From positions 116,335 to 180,334 of the forward strand of contig NZ_PQCF01000018.1 in the NCBI RefSeq assembly GCF_002964765.1: 64,000 bases of DNA, in the 5' to 3' direction. Shown in pieces: positions 8,800 to 17,951 of the stretch. A model generated the notes under the pieces. That model did not search any database. It was not told where the DNA came from and saw only the letters and a list, made by a program, of their open reading frames with translations. Each line of letters starts with the position of its first letter. Position 1 is the stretch's first letter. A program made the position numbers and the translations under genes. Source of the stretch: Pseudoalteromonas sp. T1lg88 (lineage in GTDB: Bacteria; Pseudomonadota; Gammaproteobacteria; Enterobacterales; Alteromonadaceae).

Positions 8800-9785
8800 T
8801 AAGGGTCATTGTCGGCGTTGTATTGCTGGCGTTAGTACTTACTTCTGCTGGATATTATCAATTGCGTCAAGCCATGCTAGCGCCCTTTAATATTGAGCAC
8901 ACCCAATTAGTTGAAATTCCAAGCGGCACTGGTTTCAACCAGTTATGCCGTCAGTGGCAGCAAAAACAATGGGTCGAAGAGTGTTGGCCGCTGCAGGTGC
9001 TCGCCAAGCTCGATCCCACTCTGACCGATTTAAAAGCCGGCGTGTATCAGTTGGTACCGGGCACAGCGCTTGGTGCCTTTAGACAGATAAGTCAGGGTCA
9101 GGAGCATGAATTCAGCTTCACCATTATCGAAGGTGACAACCTGCGTCAGGTATTGGCACGATTGGCCCAGTCCGCATATGTGAGCGCGCCATTGCAATGG
9201 GGCGATAGCTTTATCGACCAGCCCTTGGATGAGCGTTTCGAGGGTAAGTTGTTCCCCGACACCTATCATTACCATGCTCATGAAGATGCCGAGCAGATCC
9301 TAATGCGCGCCTACAATAAAATGGAATCGCAGTTAGCCCAGATCTGGCAGCAACGTGACGAGAGCACGCCACTGAAAAGCGCTTATGAAGCCTTGATCTT
9401 GGCGTCTATTATTGAAAAGGAAACCGGTGTGGCCGGCGAGCGCGCCTTGATTGCATCCGTGTTCGTAAATCGTTTAAACAAGGGTATGCGTTTGCAAACG
9501 GATCCCACAGTGATCTATGGGATCGGTCCGGATTTCGATGGCAATATTACCCGTGCCCATTTACGCCAGACGACGCCTTACAATACCTACCGTATCCATG
9601 GCCTGCCGCCGACGCCTATTGCCATGCCATCGCGCAAAGCGCTCTTAGCAGCTGTGCAACCGGCACAGTCGGACTATTATTATTTCGTCGCCAAAGGCGA
9701 TGGCAGTCATCAATTTTCCAAGCAACTCGCGGAGCATAACCGCGCCGTGCGCCAGTATCAGTTAAGAAGAGCAAATGACAGCTAA
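8796..9785 (+). CDS. mltG: Endolytic murein transglycosylase MltG
   Basis: Inner-membrane lytic transglycosylase that cleaves nascent peptidoglycan strands and helps set glycan chain length. The 329-residue YceG-family protein has one N-terminal membrane helix (about 3-22), a LysM-like region and the catalytic domain with EGKLFPDTYHY, the key glutamate in ASIIEKETG, and the conserved LQTDPTVIYG and PTPIAMPS blocks. The length is typical. It overlaps pabC (ATGA) and tmk (11 bases). Confidence 0.95.
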   Translation: MIRVIVGVVLLALVLTSAGYYQLRQAMLAPFNIEHTQLVEIPSGTGFNQLCRQWQQKQWVEECWPLQVLAKLDPTLTDLKAGVYQLVPGTALGAFRQISQGQEHEFSFTIIEGDNLRQVLARLAQSAYVSAPLQWGDSFIDQPLDERFEGKLFPDTYHYHAHEDAEQILMRAYNKMESQLAQIWQQRDESTPLKSAYEALILASIIEKETGVAGERALIASVFVNRLNKGMRLQTDPTVIYGIGPDFDGNITRAHLRQTTPYNTYRIHGLPPTPIAMPSRKALLAAVQPAQSDYYYFVAKGDGSHQFSKQLAEHNRAVRQYQLRRANDS

Positions 9786-10398
9786 GTTTATTGTGATTGA
9801 AGGCCTTGAAGGCAGTGGCAAGTCCACCGCCATGAAGGTCTGTGCCGAGCTATTAAAGAATGCCGGCATTGACTTTATCACCACGCGGGAGCCGGGCGGT
9901 ACGCCTGTGGCCGAGCAATTGCGCAGTGTGGTAAAGGAATGTCAGGGTGAGCAAATCAGCACCCAAACCGAATTGCTGCTTATGTATGCGGCGCGCTCTC
10001 AGTTGCTTGAAAATGTGATCCGCCCGGCCCTGACACAGGGCACCTGGGTGCTGGGCGACCGCCATGACTTATCGTCTCAGGCCTATCAGGGCGGTGGCCG
10101 AGAAGTTGACGCCGAGGTGATGAGTTTTCTTGGCAAATATGTATTAGACGGGCTGCGCCCGGACTTGACCTTGTATCTGGATATCGACCCGGCGTTGGGC
10201 CTTGAGCGTGCCCGAGGCCGTGGTGAGCTGGATCGCATCGAACAAGAAGACCTGTCGTTTTTTGTCCGCACCCGAGAGCGTTATCTGGCTTTGGCGCACG
10301 CGGATGACAGCATATATATTATCGATGCCAGTCAAAGCATGGAGCAGGTGCATCAGGCCCTTGCCGATGTACTTGTGCCCTTTATTGCGGAGCAATAA
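9775..10398 (+). CDS. tmk: Thymidylate kinase
   Basis: Phosphorylates dTMP to dTDP for DNA synthesis. The 207-residue protein has the P-loop GLEGSGKST (residues 9-17), the DRHDLSSQAYQGGGR motif and the lid region rich in arginine (RARGRGELDRIE). Length matches E. coli Tmk. It overlaps mltG upstream and the holB start by one base (TAATG), so translation is probably coupled. Confidence 0.97.
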   Translation: MTAKFIVIEGLEGSGKSTAMKVCAELLKNAGIDFITTREPGGTPVAEQLRSVVKECQGEQISTQTELLLMYAARSQLLENVIRPALTQGTWVLGDRHDLSSQAYQGGGREVDAEVMSFLGKYVLDGLRPDLTLYLDIDPALGLERARGRGELDRIEQEDLSFFVRTRERYLALAHADDSIYIIDASQSMEQVHQALADVLVPFIAEQ

Positions 10399-11297
10399 TG
10401 TATCCCTGGCTTAGCACAGTACAGCAACAATATGCCCAACAGCAGCAGCAAGGGCGATTGCACCATGCCCACCTGCTATACGGCGCTGAAGGTGTGGGAA
10501 AACGCGCCTTGGCCGAGCAGCTCAGTCAGGCGCTGCTGTGCGAACAACCGCTGCAGATGCAGCCCTGCGGCCAATGTAAGGGCTGTAAGCTAATCGCTGC
10601 TGGCACCCATCCGGATTTACTTATGCTCAGCGGCGATGGCAGCAGCATAGGCGTGGATGCCATACGTGCGATCAGCGACTTTATCCAACACAGTGCCCAG
10701 CAAGGCGGCGCCAAATGCGTGATTATTCCCAATGCCCAGCGTATGACGGTAGCGGCGAGTAATGCCTTGCTGAAAACCTTGGAAGAGCCCAATAATCATT
10801 GTTATTTATGGTTATTAAGTCCAGGCACCGCCAATTTATCGGCCACCATCTTGAGTCGCTGTGCTAAGCAACAGATCACGGTGCAGGACAATGAAGCCTT
10901 GGATACCTGGCTGCAGAATCATGCCTCGTTGGCGATACAGCAGCCCTTTGCCGTACATTTTAAAACTCAGCCCTTGTTATTACGCCAATGGCAGGAAAAC
11001 GATGAACTAGGGCAAATCCAAACCTTATACCAGGCGCTGTATGAACAGCAATTGGCGGGTGACGAACAAAAGCTGGTTGATATTTTGGCGCAAAACTCAC
11101 AATATATTGCTATCTTTAGGCTGTTCGTCAGCCAGTTTTTATTACATAAGTCTCAGCAGGGGTTAAGCTTTACGGCTTTTGAACGCTGTTATAGGCAATT
11201 ACAACACTTTAGTGAGCAGGTAACGCAAACCCCAGGGCTAAATATGTCCTTAGCACTGGCAAAGCTGTTGCGTGTATTAAAGCAAGAATTAGGATAA
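10398..11297 (+). CDS. holB: DNA polymerase III delta-prime subunit
   Basis: Part of the clamp-loader complex that opens the beta sliding clamp. The 299-residue AAA+ protein has a P-loop-like GAEGVGKRAL, a four-cysteine zinc module around CGQCKGC, and the sensor-type segment LLKTLEEPNNHCY followed by the SRC motif. The P-loop is modified as usual for delta-prime, which does not hydrolyse ATP. It is translationally coupled to tmk and followed after 13 bases by pilZ. Confidence 0.95.
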   Translation: MYPWLSTVQQQYAQQQQQGRLHHAHLLYGAEGVGKRALAEQLSQALLCEQPLQMQPCGQCKGCKLIAAGTHPDLLMLSGDGSSIGVDAIRAISDFIQHSAQQGGAKCVIIPNAQRMTVAASNALLKTLEEPNNHCYLWLLSPGTANLSATILSRCAKQQITVQDNEALDTWLQNHASLAIQQPFAVHFKTQPLLLRQWQENDELGQIQTLYQALYEQQLAGDEQKLVDILAQNSQYIAIFRLFVSQFLLHKSQQGLSFTAFERCYRQLQHFSEQVTQTPGLNMSLALAKLLRVLKQELG

Positions 11298-11310
11298 CAA
11301 AGGAGCCGTT

Positions 11311-11637
11311 GTGCAAGAGTTACTTGTAGAATTAGACGATCTGGACGAATTATATCGTTGTTATATGCCTTATCTAAAAACCGGTGGTTTGTTTGTACGC
11401 ACAAACATGAGCTATGAAATGGGTCAGTCTTTGGCGCTGCGCGTGAGTCTACCCAATTCCCTCGAAGAAGAGGTGGTAACAGGCAAGGTAGTATGGGTGA
11501 CGCCCATTGGTGCTCAGAGCTCCAACCCGCCGGGTATCGGCATTGGCTTCGTAGATGATAAAGTGCATCTGCGTGATAAAATCGAAAAGCAGCTCGGAAC
11601 CATGCTAAACTCCGGACATCCCACGTACACCATGTAA
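11311..11637 (+). CDS. pilZ: PilZ-domain protein (type IV pilus type)
   Basis: A 108-residue single PilZ domain. It has the ETLF-like part KTGGLFVRTN and the beta-barrel core with GKVVWVTP and GIGIGF. The N-terminal RxxxR motif needed for cyclic-di-GMP binding is not seen, as in the PilZ proteins that work in type IV pilus assembly through partner proteins rather than by ligand binding. The start is GTG at 11311 with AGGAG about six bases before. Position between holB and tatD is the standard pilZ location in Pseudomonas and Alteromonadales. Confidence 0.9.
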   Translation: MQELLVELDDLDELYRCYMPYLKTGGLFVRTNMSYEMGQSLALRVSLPNSLEEEVVTGKVVWVTPIGAQSSNPPGIGIGFVDDKVHLRDKIEKQLGTMLNSGHPTYTM

Positions 11638-11654
11638 GGCCTTCGGCCTTACAT
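11632..11654 (+). promoter_or_regulatory. Perfect hairpin spanning the pilZ stop codon
   Basis: ATGTAAGGCC at 11632-11641 pairs perfectly with GGCCTTACAT at 11645-11654 around TTC. The TAA stop of pilZ is inside the left arm. No T-tract follows; tatD starts 18 bases later. It may protect the upstream mRNA or reduce read-through into tatD. Confidence 0.5.
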
Positions 11655-11671
11655 TCATATTGCAGTAACAC

Positions 11672-12451
11672 ATGATTGTAGACTCCCACTGCCACCTGGA
11701 TAGGTTGGATTTCGATAAGCTTGGTCAAGACTTGCCAAGTGTATTAGCTCAGGCACGCGCCAAAGATGTTGAACACTTCTTATGTGTCAGCGTGACCTTG
11801 CAGCAGTTTCCACAAATGTTGGAAAAAATCGCCGCTTTTGATGATGTTTCCGCTTCCTGCGGTGTGCATCCTTTAGACCAAAAAGATGCCTTGGATATCG
11901 ACCTGCTGCGCCGTTTGGCGGTGCATGATAAGGTGGTTGCCATAGGTGAAACCGGGCTAGATTACTACTACAGCGGCGACACCAAACAGGTGCAGCAAGA
12001 CAGCTTTGTCGGTCATATTCAGGTGGCCAATGAGCTTAATAAACCGCTGATCATTCATACCCGAGATGCCAAAGCCGACACCATTAATTTGATGCGTGAG
12101 CATAATGCTGAGCGCTGCGGTGGCGTCTTGCATTGCTTTACCGAAGACCTGGATATGGCTAAAAAGGCCATGGATCTAGGCTTTTATATTTCCATTTCAG
12201 GTATAGTCACTTTCCGCAATGCAGAGCAATTGCGGGATGTGGTCAAACAGGTGCCTTTGGATCGCTTGCTTATTGAAACCGACTCACCCTATTTAGCGCC
12301 GGTGCCGCATCGGGGTAAAACCAATCAACCGGCCTATGTGCAGGATGTGGCCTACTTTATTGCCGACCTCAAAGGGGTGAGTTATAAAGAGCTGGCCAGC
12401 GCAACAACGGATAACTTTTATCGTTTGTTTAACGGTATCAACAGGCGTTAA
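11672..12451 (+). CDS. TatD/YcfH-family metal-dependent hydrolase
   Basis: A 259-residue TIM-barrel hydrolase of the TatD DNase family. Metal ligands are visible in order: DSHCHLD near the N-terminus, GETGLDYYY, HTRDA, HCFT and the C-terminal TDSPYLAP. Members are 3'-5' DNases or D-aminoacyl/deformylase-type enzymes; the YcfH branch is the one found after holB/pilZ. The ATG at 11672 lies 34 bases after pilZ. The next gene starts 20 bases after its stop. Confidence 0.93.
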   Translation: MIVDSHCHLDRLDFDKLGQDLPSVLAQARAKDVEHFLCVSVTLQQFPQMLEKIAAFDDVSASCGVHPLDQKDALDIDLLRRLAVHDKVVAIGETGLDYYYSGDTKQVQQDSFVGHIQVANELNKPLIIHTRDAKADTINLMREHNAERCGGVLHCFTEDLDMAKKAMDLGFYISISGIVTFRNAEQLRDVVKQVPLDRLLIETDSPYLAPVPHRGKTNQPAYVQDVAYFIADLKGVSYKELASATTDNFYRLFNGINRR

Positions 12452-12471
12452 GGATTGATGGGGCCAATATT

Positions 12472-14313
12472 GTGACAGAACTTCCTCTGCTGCTGCTTGG
12501 CCCTTTGCTACGGCGCGCCGAGCCCGAGCTTATTCGTCTGCAACTGGCGACCTCTAAGGCGATTAACCCAAGATTAGAGCTCAGCGGGGTCGAGCTTTAT
12601 CAGCAGGTGGATATGTGTCGCTTGGGCGAGCATTTATACCTTTACAACCTGACCATAACGCCCGTCAACGGCACCTTTGTAAGCGATCTTGCCATTGCCT
12701 ACGAGTTGTTTGATGGCCTAGAGCGCATCGATTTAAATGCGTTTTGCTACCCAGGCCAAGCCAGCCCGACCTTATTAATACCCCAGCTATTACACTCAGT
12801 GCTGCACGGCTCTTGTCGCAATCCCCATCATTATAGTGACGATGCCCTGGTGCAAGCCGATGCCTTACTGGCACGCTCAATGGAGCACGGCAGTGAGACT
12901 CAGCGTCCGCAGCTGCTCCTGCTCTCTGGTGATCAGGTGTATGCCGATGATGTGGCGGGTCCCATGTTAATGGCGATTCATCAGTTGATTGCTAAGCTGG
13001 GGATTTACACCGAATCGGCGCCACTGTTAGCTGTGAGCGAGCAGGTTGTGGATGAGCTCTATAGGCGCGCCGAGTTGCTGCCGAAAACCCCTTGGCAGCA
13101 GCTGTCAAAGTGGCATAGCGGCTATTGGCTGCGCAAAGACGAGGCGCACTTTAGCAGCATTAAAAGTGCCAACCATTTAATCCACTTTGAAGAGTTTATT
13201 GCTCTGTACTTGTTGAGCTTTAGCGCTGCGAGTTGGCAATTGGTCGACTTTGCCCGCTTAGATCTTGCCGCCGAGCACCCTCAGCATGCCCAGTTTAGCG
13301 CCGAGCGTGAGCATTTGCGTAAATTTGCCGCCAGTCAGGCTCGAGTGGCGCGGCTGTTGGCCCATACCAGTACCTTAATGATCTTTGACGATCATGACGT
13401 TACCGATGACTGGAACCTCACCGCCAATTGGGAGCAAGCTGTGTATACCCATGGCGCCAGCCGCGGCATTATTTGTAATGCCATGTTGGCGTATGCTCTG
13501 TTTCAGGGCTGGGGAAACACGGATGCGAAACAGGACTGGCCATTTTTCTCCTTGCTCAATAGCGCCTCGCGAGAGAATCACTGGCACTTGAAGGACGTGT
13601 ATAAGCCCTTACTGCATTACGACTACTGGCATTATGAGCTTCCCACCGTACCTAAGGTGGTGGTGCTCGATACTCGCACCCATAGATGGCGTAATGAGCA
13701 GGACTTTAATGAGCCCTCGGGCTTATTGGACTGGGAGCGATTACTCGAGCTGGAGAGCACCCTGGAAGGATGTGACAAGGTCTTGCTGGTTTCTGCCGCC
13801 CCCGTATTTGGGGTTAAGTCTATTGAGGCGATACAGGCGCTCTTTACCTTGTGCGGCAAGCCGCTGATGGTGGATTGTGAAAACTGGATGGCCCATGAAG
13901 GCTCGGCGAAAAAGTTACTCGATATCTTCCGGCGTTTAGAGACACCGGTAGAAACCATTATTCTCTCCGGCGATGTGCATTACTCCTTTTGCTTTTCAGT
14001 AAAGGCGCGCTTTGGTGAGCGTGATAACCGTATTTGGCAGCTGACCGCCAGTGGCATTAAAAATGAATTTCCTCGTAAGCTGATTAACTTTTTGGATAGG
14101 CTCGACTCCATACTCTATTCGCCGCGCAGCCCCTTGAATATGTTTACTAAACGTTGGCAAATGAAGGTCGATAAGCACGATACCACCACGGGTCCGCAAA
14201 AGCATTTGGTGAGCCAGGCAGCGATCAGCCTGATTGAGTTGGAGCAGGGTGAGCTGAGTCGCTATCGCTTGCTACACAGTGATGGCAGCTGCACCGAGTA
14301 TGAACTCGATTAA
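12472..14313 (+). CDS. PhoD-like metallophosphatase
   Basis: A 613-residue protein of the calcineurin-like/PhoD phosphatase group. Visible motifs are HGSCRNPH near residue 108, the metal-site blocks SGDQVYADD and FDDHDVTDDWN, and the C-terminal SGDVHYSF. There is no signal peptide or Tat motif, so it is probably cytoplasmic, unlike classical secreted PhoD. The substrate is unknown; it may hydrolyse a phosphodiester. The start is the GTG at 12472; an ATG 14 bases upstream is in another frame. It is the last gene of the run from fabF and is followed by the sdsR region. Confidence 0.75.
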   Translation: MTELPLLLLGPLLRRAEPELIRLQLATSKAINPRLELSGVELYQQVDMCRLGEHLYLYNLTITPVNGTFVSDLAIAYELFDGLERIDLNAFCYPGQASPTLLIPQLLHSVLHGSCRNPHHYSDDALVQADALLARSMEHGSETQRPQLLLLSGDQVYADDVAGPMLMAIHQLIAKLGIYTESAPLLAVSEQVVDELYRRAELLPKTPWQQLSKWHSGYWLRKDEAHFSSIKSANHLIHFEEFIALYLLSFSAASWQLVDFARLDLAAEHPQHAQFSAEREHLRKFAASQARVARLLAHTSTLMIFDDHDVTDDWNLTANWEQAVYTHGASRGIICNAMLAYALFQGWGNTDAKQDWPFFSLLNSASRENHWHLKDVYKPLLHYDYWHYELPTVPKVVVLDTRTHRWRNEQDFNEPSGLLDWERLLELESTLEGCDKVLLVSAAPVFGVKSIEAIQALFTLCGKPLMVDCENWMAHEGSAKKLLDIFRRLETPVETIILSGDVHYSFCFSVKARFGERDNRIWQLTASGIKNEFPRKLINFLDRLDSILYSPRSPLNMFTKRWQMKVDKHDTTTGPQKHLVSQAAISLIELEQGELSRYRLLHSDGSCTEYELD

Positions 14314-14382
14314 GGACGCAGAAACGCCGCAATAATTTCTCGCAACAGCTTGAAGTTTATTGTGAAAATTTAAAAGTGGAAT

Positions 14383-14493
14383 AAAAAACGCCCAGGACGA
14401 ATCCGCATTGTCCTGGGCCTAGGGGAATGGCTCTTGATGAGCCGTGCGCTAACTAAATAAACTGTTCACATTCGTACGGGAGAAGCGAAAGTC
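14383..14493 (-). ncRNA. sdsR: SdsR (RyeB)-like small RNA
   Basis: Read on the minus strand this stretch contains TTAGCGCACGGCTC, a short loop, AAGAGCCATT and CCCT, the conserved core of enterobacterial SdsR as I remember it. It ends in an intrinsic terminator: GCCCAGGAC pairs with GTCCTGGGC (14390-14418), then six T (14388 down to 14383). Predicted length about 111 nucleotides against about 104 in E. coli. In enterobacteria SdsR is a sigma-S-dependent, Hfq-bound sRNA that represses porins and mutS, and its gene lies in the same neighbourhood as rsmF (yebU). Here rsmF is the adjacent gene. The 5' end is inferred from the -10 box; targets in this organism are unknown. Confidence 0.8.
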
Positions 14494-14499
14494 TTCTTA

Positions 14500-14505
14500 A
14501 TTGTA
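14500..14505 (-). promoter_or_regulatory. Predicted -10 element of sdsR
   Basis: The minus strand reads CTACAATTAAG: the -10 hexamer TACAAT with a C just upstream, as favoured by sigma-S. No good -35 hexamer is visible, also in keeping with sigma-S. Transcription would start about seven bases downstream, near 14493. Confidence 0.5.
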
Positions 14506-14685
14506 GTTAACACACTGCAAAAAGTGAAATAAATGAACAAGATTAAAATGCATTTAAAACAGTGTGTTACTGGTCTTTGTGAAAAACTGTAAAAATAACT
14601 GGTGTTTTTTTATACCCCTTATACCCAAGTTATACCCAAGTTATTAACCGCCCATCCAGCACCAGATCCCGAGCCAGGGAGTTTT

Positions 14686-16083
14686 TTATTTTATTCTTCT
14701 GCACTTACCAAGACCGACACTGGCCCCATTTAAGCGGATGATCACCTCGCCTTGAGCCGCACTTGGCTCGCTTAGGCGCACATCTTTGCCATTAAAGTAG
14801 TCGGCGCCTTGCTCGGCAGTTAATTCAATGATGTTTTTGTTGGCCAGTTTACCTAGGCAACTGCCAAATTCATGTTCAAGACGCACGCCATTTTTGTGTG
14901 TGGTGCCGATCAAGATACCGATGCGGGAGTATTTAACCGCCTCAAACAACTGCACACTCTCCGCATCCGGGAACAACCAGACTTCCTTATCACGGCTATA
15001 CACAGTGCCGGGTAAGGCTTTTATCCCAAACTGCTTTTTAAGATACTGCATAAATTCTTGCAGTTGTTTCGCTGGCATTGGCGCAAAAGGGAAGGCGCCT
15101 TTTTTACGTTTCGGCTCGCTGACCGCTTTGGCTCCGGTTTTCTTAAACTTGGCAATAAAGAAACCTTCGCTGTCGAACAGCTGTGGCCAGATATGCAGAT
15201 AGCCTTCCTGTGTCGCCGCTTTTTCTGCGCCGGTAAACAAATCATTCAGCGGCTCTACTTCGATTAAGCCATCAAACTCGTCGAGCAGGTACTGGCACAC
15301 CGTCTGATTTTCTACCGGAGTCAGAGTACAGGTGGAATAAACCAAGGTGCCGCCAACCTTAAGGGCATGGAAAGCACTTTTGATCAGCGATTTCTGTACC
15401 TCGGCGATATCGATATTCGATTGCAACGACCAGTTTTTTAACGCATCGGCATCTTTACGCACCGTGCCTTCGCCGGAGCATGGGGCATCCAATAAAATGG
15501 CGTCGAACATCTCCGGCATATAATCGCCAAATACGGCGCCATCAAAATGCGTGAGCCCAACATTATGGGCGCCGACGCGTTTAAGGGTAGCGCTCAGTGC
15601 CTTTAAACGTGACGAGGAATATTCGTTGGCGACTAAGAAGCCCTCATTATCAAGCATGGCCACTAACTGTGAGGTTTTACTGCCTGGGGCCGCAGCCATA
15701 TCCAGTACTGTATGGGTAACGCCAAAGGCATTGTTCAAGGTTTCTTTTAAGGCGGTAGGTGGCAGCATGGAGCTGGCCTCTTGTACATAGATGCAGCCAC
15801 TTAAGTGCAAATCGGTTTTGCCCAAAGGCAGGGCCTCTTCTTCCTGCTCGGGGCGCTCTAACCAATAACCTTCTTCACACCAGGGCACCTGGACTATTTG
15901 CCAGTTGCGCTCACTACATACTTGCTCAAACTCCTCGGTCGACATCTTTAGCGTATTAACCCGCACCGCACGTTTTAGCGGGGTTTGGCAGGCGTTAATA
16001 AAGTCTTCTAGTTCAAGGTGATCGGGCAAATAGCTTTTAACATCTTCAATAAAAGCATCAGGGATATAGGTGTTGATGTTCAT
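14686..16083 (-). CDS. rsmF: 16S rRNA m5C1407 methyltransferase RsmF
   Basis: SAM-dependent methylation of C1407 in 16S rRNA. The N-terminal part matches E. coli RsmF ([19 protein letters not shown] block, [12 protein letters not shown]). The catalytic NOL1/NOP2/Sun domain carries the SAM motif [12 protein letters not shown] and the two catalytic cysteines in DAPCSGEG and YSTCTL. The C-terminal PUA-like RNA-binding region includes KEVWLFP. I start at ATG 16083 ([11 protein letters not shown]), 465 residues; a TTG seven codons upstream is less likely. sdsR lies downstream on the same strand. Confidence 0.93.
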   Translation of the reverse strand: MNINTYIPDAFIEDVKSYLPDHLELEDFINACQTPLKRAVRVNTLKMSTEEFEQVCSERNWQIVQVPWCEEGYWLERPEQEEEALPLGKTDLHLSGCIYVQEASSMLPPTALKETLNNAFGVTHTVLDMAAAPGSKTSQLVAMLDNEGFLVANEYSSSRLKALSATLKRVGAHNVGLTHFDGAVFGDYMPEMFDAILLDAPCSGEGTVRKDADALKNWSLQSNIDIAEVQKSLIKSAFHALKVGGTLVYSTCTLTPVENQTVCQYLLDEFDGLIEVEPLNDLFTGAEKAATQEGYLHIWPQLFDSEGFFIAKFKKTGAKAVSEPKRKKGAFPFAPMPAKQLQEFMQYLKKQFGIKALPGTVYSRDKEVWLFPDAESVQLFEAVKYSRIGILIGTTHKNGVRLEHEFGSCLGKLANKNIIELTAEQGADYFNGKDVRLSEPSAAQGEVIIRLNGASVGLGKCRRIK

Positions 16084-16158
16084 AGATAGGGTAATGACGG
16101 GCAAATAATCTAGGCATAGTGTATCGCATCACCATAGTGAATGCCGATGTTTTTAAAG

Positions 16159-16297
16159 TGTCGACATTTTTGTTTCAATTTTACACAAAGTGCTAACTTC
16201 AGCCGGTATAAACAGGATTTATGTCGACAATATAAGGTGGCTACGGTTGACAATATCCCCATCCTCTCCCATAGTAGGTGCCAAGATTGTCGACAAT
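16159..16297 (+). promoter_or_regulatory. Three TGTCGACA operator-like palindromes before the GntR gene
   Basis: Copies are TGTCGACA at 16159-16166, ATGTCGACAAT at 16222-16232, and a perfect 12-base palindrome ATTGTCGACAAT at 16286-16297. A degenerate partner, GGTTGACAAT, is at 16246-16255. The third copy ends 11 bases before the GTG start of the regulator. FadR-type GntR proteins bind short palindromes of this kind, so autoregulation of the prp operon is likely. The exact promoter is not clear; TTGACA at 16247-16252 could be a -35 element. Confidence 0.65.
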
Positions 16298-16308
16298 TTG
16301 AGAAAGGC

Positions 16309-17007
16309 GTGAGCAATCAATCCGTGACTAATGAATCAATAGAACCGCAAAACCAGGTGACAACCGCAGTAGACCAAGTCTTTGTGGAGCTGCGCCGCGC
16401 CATCGTCGAGGGAGACGTGGCACAGGGGTCGAAAATTTCCGAGCCGGAATTGGCAAAACGCTATGGTGTATCGCGCGCCACCCTGCGCGATGCCTTAAAC
16501 CGTTTAGAAGCCTGCAACCTGGTTGAGCGCAAAGCCAATGTCGGTTGTCGCGTGGTGGCCTTGACGCCGGAGCGCCTTATCGAGGTGTATCAGGTGCGTG
16601 CCGCCCTCGAAGGTTTGGCCTGTCGGCTTGCCGCGCAGAACATGAGCGACGAGGAAATTGCCAATATTAAAGCCTTGTTAAACAAGCATCTTAATGAGCA
16701 ACGAGTGAAAGAGGGGGAGTCCTATTACCAAGAGGCTGGCGACCTGGATTTTCACTATCGCATCATTAAGGGTTCAAAAAACGAGCACCTATTTAATTTG
16801 CTAATTCACGATTTATATCAGCTTATTCGCATGTACCGAGTGCAAATGGGGATGACGGGCCCTCGAGTTTCCAAAGCATTTGACGAACATTTGGCTATTA
16901 TTAACGCCATTGAAAATCGTGATGGCGAATTGGCTGAGATGTTGATGAAGCGACATATCAGCTATTCAATGAATAACATAGAAAATAAATTTAACGCGGC
17001 GCAATAA
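16309..17007 (+). CDS. GntR-family regulator of the methylcitrate operon
   Basis: A 232-residue FadR-subfamily GntR regulator: N-terminal winged helix with ISEPELAKRYGVSRATLRDALNRLE (recognition helix in the last third) and an all-helical C-terminal FCD ligand domain with the metal-ligand histidines in HYRII and HLAIINAIENRD. It is the first gene of the prpBC-acnD-prpF cluster and probably responds to methylcitrate-pathway intermediates; the ligand is inferred from context. The open frame extends to 16141, but that extension contains the operator palindromes and no protein-like sequence, so I use GTG 16309 with AGAAAGG before it. Confidence 0.85.
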   Translation: MSNQSVTNESIEPQNQVTTAVDQVFVELRRAIVEGDVAQGSKISEPELAKRYGVSRATLRDALNRLEACNLVERKANVGCRVVALTPERLIEVYQVRAALEGLACRLAAQNMSDEEIANIKALLNKHLNEQRVKEGESYYQEAGDLDFHYRIIKGSKNEHLFNLLIHDLYQLIRMYRVQMGMTGPRVSKAFDEHLAIINAIENRDGELAEMLMKRHISYSMNNIENKFNAAQ

Positions 17008-17037
17008 CCGCAACCGTTCACAGAGCAGGAGTTTACA

Positions 17038-17916
17038 ATGTCCGCAGGAAAAAAATTTAGAGACGCATTAACAGCCAATCAGCCATTGCAGATTGTCGGC
17101 ACTATCAATGCTTACTGTGCCATGATGGCTAAACAACTAGGCCATCAGGCTATTTATCTGTCCGGTGGTGGCGTGGCCAACGCCTCATACGGTCTGCCTG
17201 ACTTAGGTATGACTTCATTGAACGATGTGATTGCCGATGTACAGCGTATTACCTCGGCCTGCGACTTACCGCTAATGGTGGATATCGACACGGGTTGGGG
17301 CGGTGCATTTAACATTGCCAAGACCATCCGCGATATGGAAAAAGCCGGTGCCGCTGCGGTGCACATCGAAGACCAGGTGGCGCAAAAGCGCTGTGGTCAC
17401 CGTCCAAATAAAGAAATCGTTCCCGTTGAAGAAATGGTCGACCGTATTAAAGCGGCGGTAGATGCCCGTACCGACCCAGATTTCTTCATCATGGCTCGTA
17501 CCGACTCATTTGCCCAAGAAGGCTTAGAAGCCGCTATTGCACGTGCCAAGGCTTATGTGGCCGCCGGTGCCGACGGTATCTTTGCCGAAGCGGTACAAAC
17601 CGAAGAGCATTACCGCGCCTTTGCCGACGCCTTAGACGTGCCAATCCTTGCGAACATCACCGAGTTCGGTAAAACCGAATTGTGGAACTGCAAAGAGCTA
17701 GGCGAGTGGGGTGTGGACATGGTGCTTTACCCATTGTCGGCATTCCGTGCCATGAACAAGGCGGCAGAAAACGTATACAAATCGATTCTGGCTAACGGCG
17801 ATCAAAAAGCCGTAATAGACACCATGCAAACTCGTATGGAGCTGTACGATTATCTTGGCTATCACGAATACGAACAAAAACTCGATGCCCTTTTTGCCGA
17901 AGGCAAGAATAAGTAA
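17038..17916 (+). CDS. prpB: 2-methylisocitrate lyase
   Basis: Cleaves 2-methylisocitrate to pyruvate and succinate, the last step of the propionate methylcitrate cycle. The 292-residue isocitrate-lyase-superfamily protein has the catalytic-loop motif KRCGH, metal ligands in VDIDTGWGG and HIEDQ, and RTDSFA. The KRCGH-H context and gene order favour PrpB over phosphoenolpyruvate mutases. ATG at 17038 follows AGGAG by a few bases. prpC is 35 bases downstream. Confidence 0.96.
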   Translation: MSAGKKFRDALTANQPLQIVGTINAYCAMMAKQLGHQAIYLSGGGVANASYGLPDLGMTSLNDVIADVQRITSACDLPLMVDIDTGWGGAFNIAKTIRDMEKAGAAAVHIEDQVAQKRCGHRPNKEIVPVEEMVDRIKAAVDARTDPDFFIMARTDSFAQEGLEAAIARAKAYVAAGADGIFAEAVQTEEHYRAFADALDVPILANITEFGKTELWNCKELGEWGVDMVLYPLSAFRAMNKAAENVYKSILANGDQKAVIDTMQTRMELYDYLGYHEYEQKLDALFAEGKNK

Positions 17917-17951
17917 CCGAGTTTCAACAGGAAAAATTCAGGAGAATTATT

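Noticed and set aside
14619..14640. Direct repeat TTATACCCAAG twice in tandem
   Set aside because: Only two copies of 11 bases between sdsR and rsmF; too small to call a repeat element or an operator.
16141..16308. N-terminal extension of the GntR regulator
   Set aside because: The extension is cysteine/aromatic-rich and covers the TGTCGACA palindromes, so it is operator DNA rather than protein.
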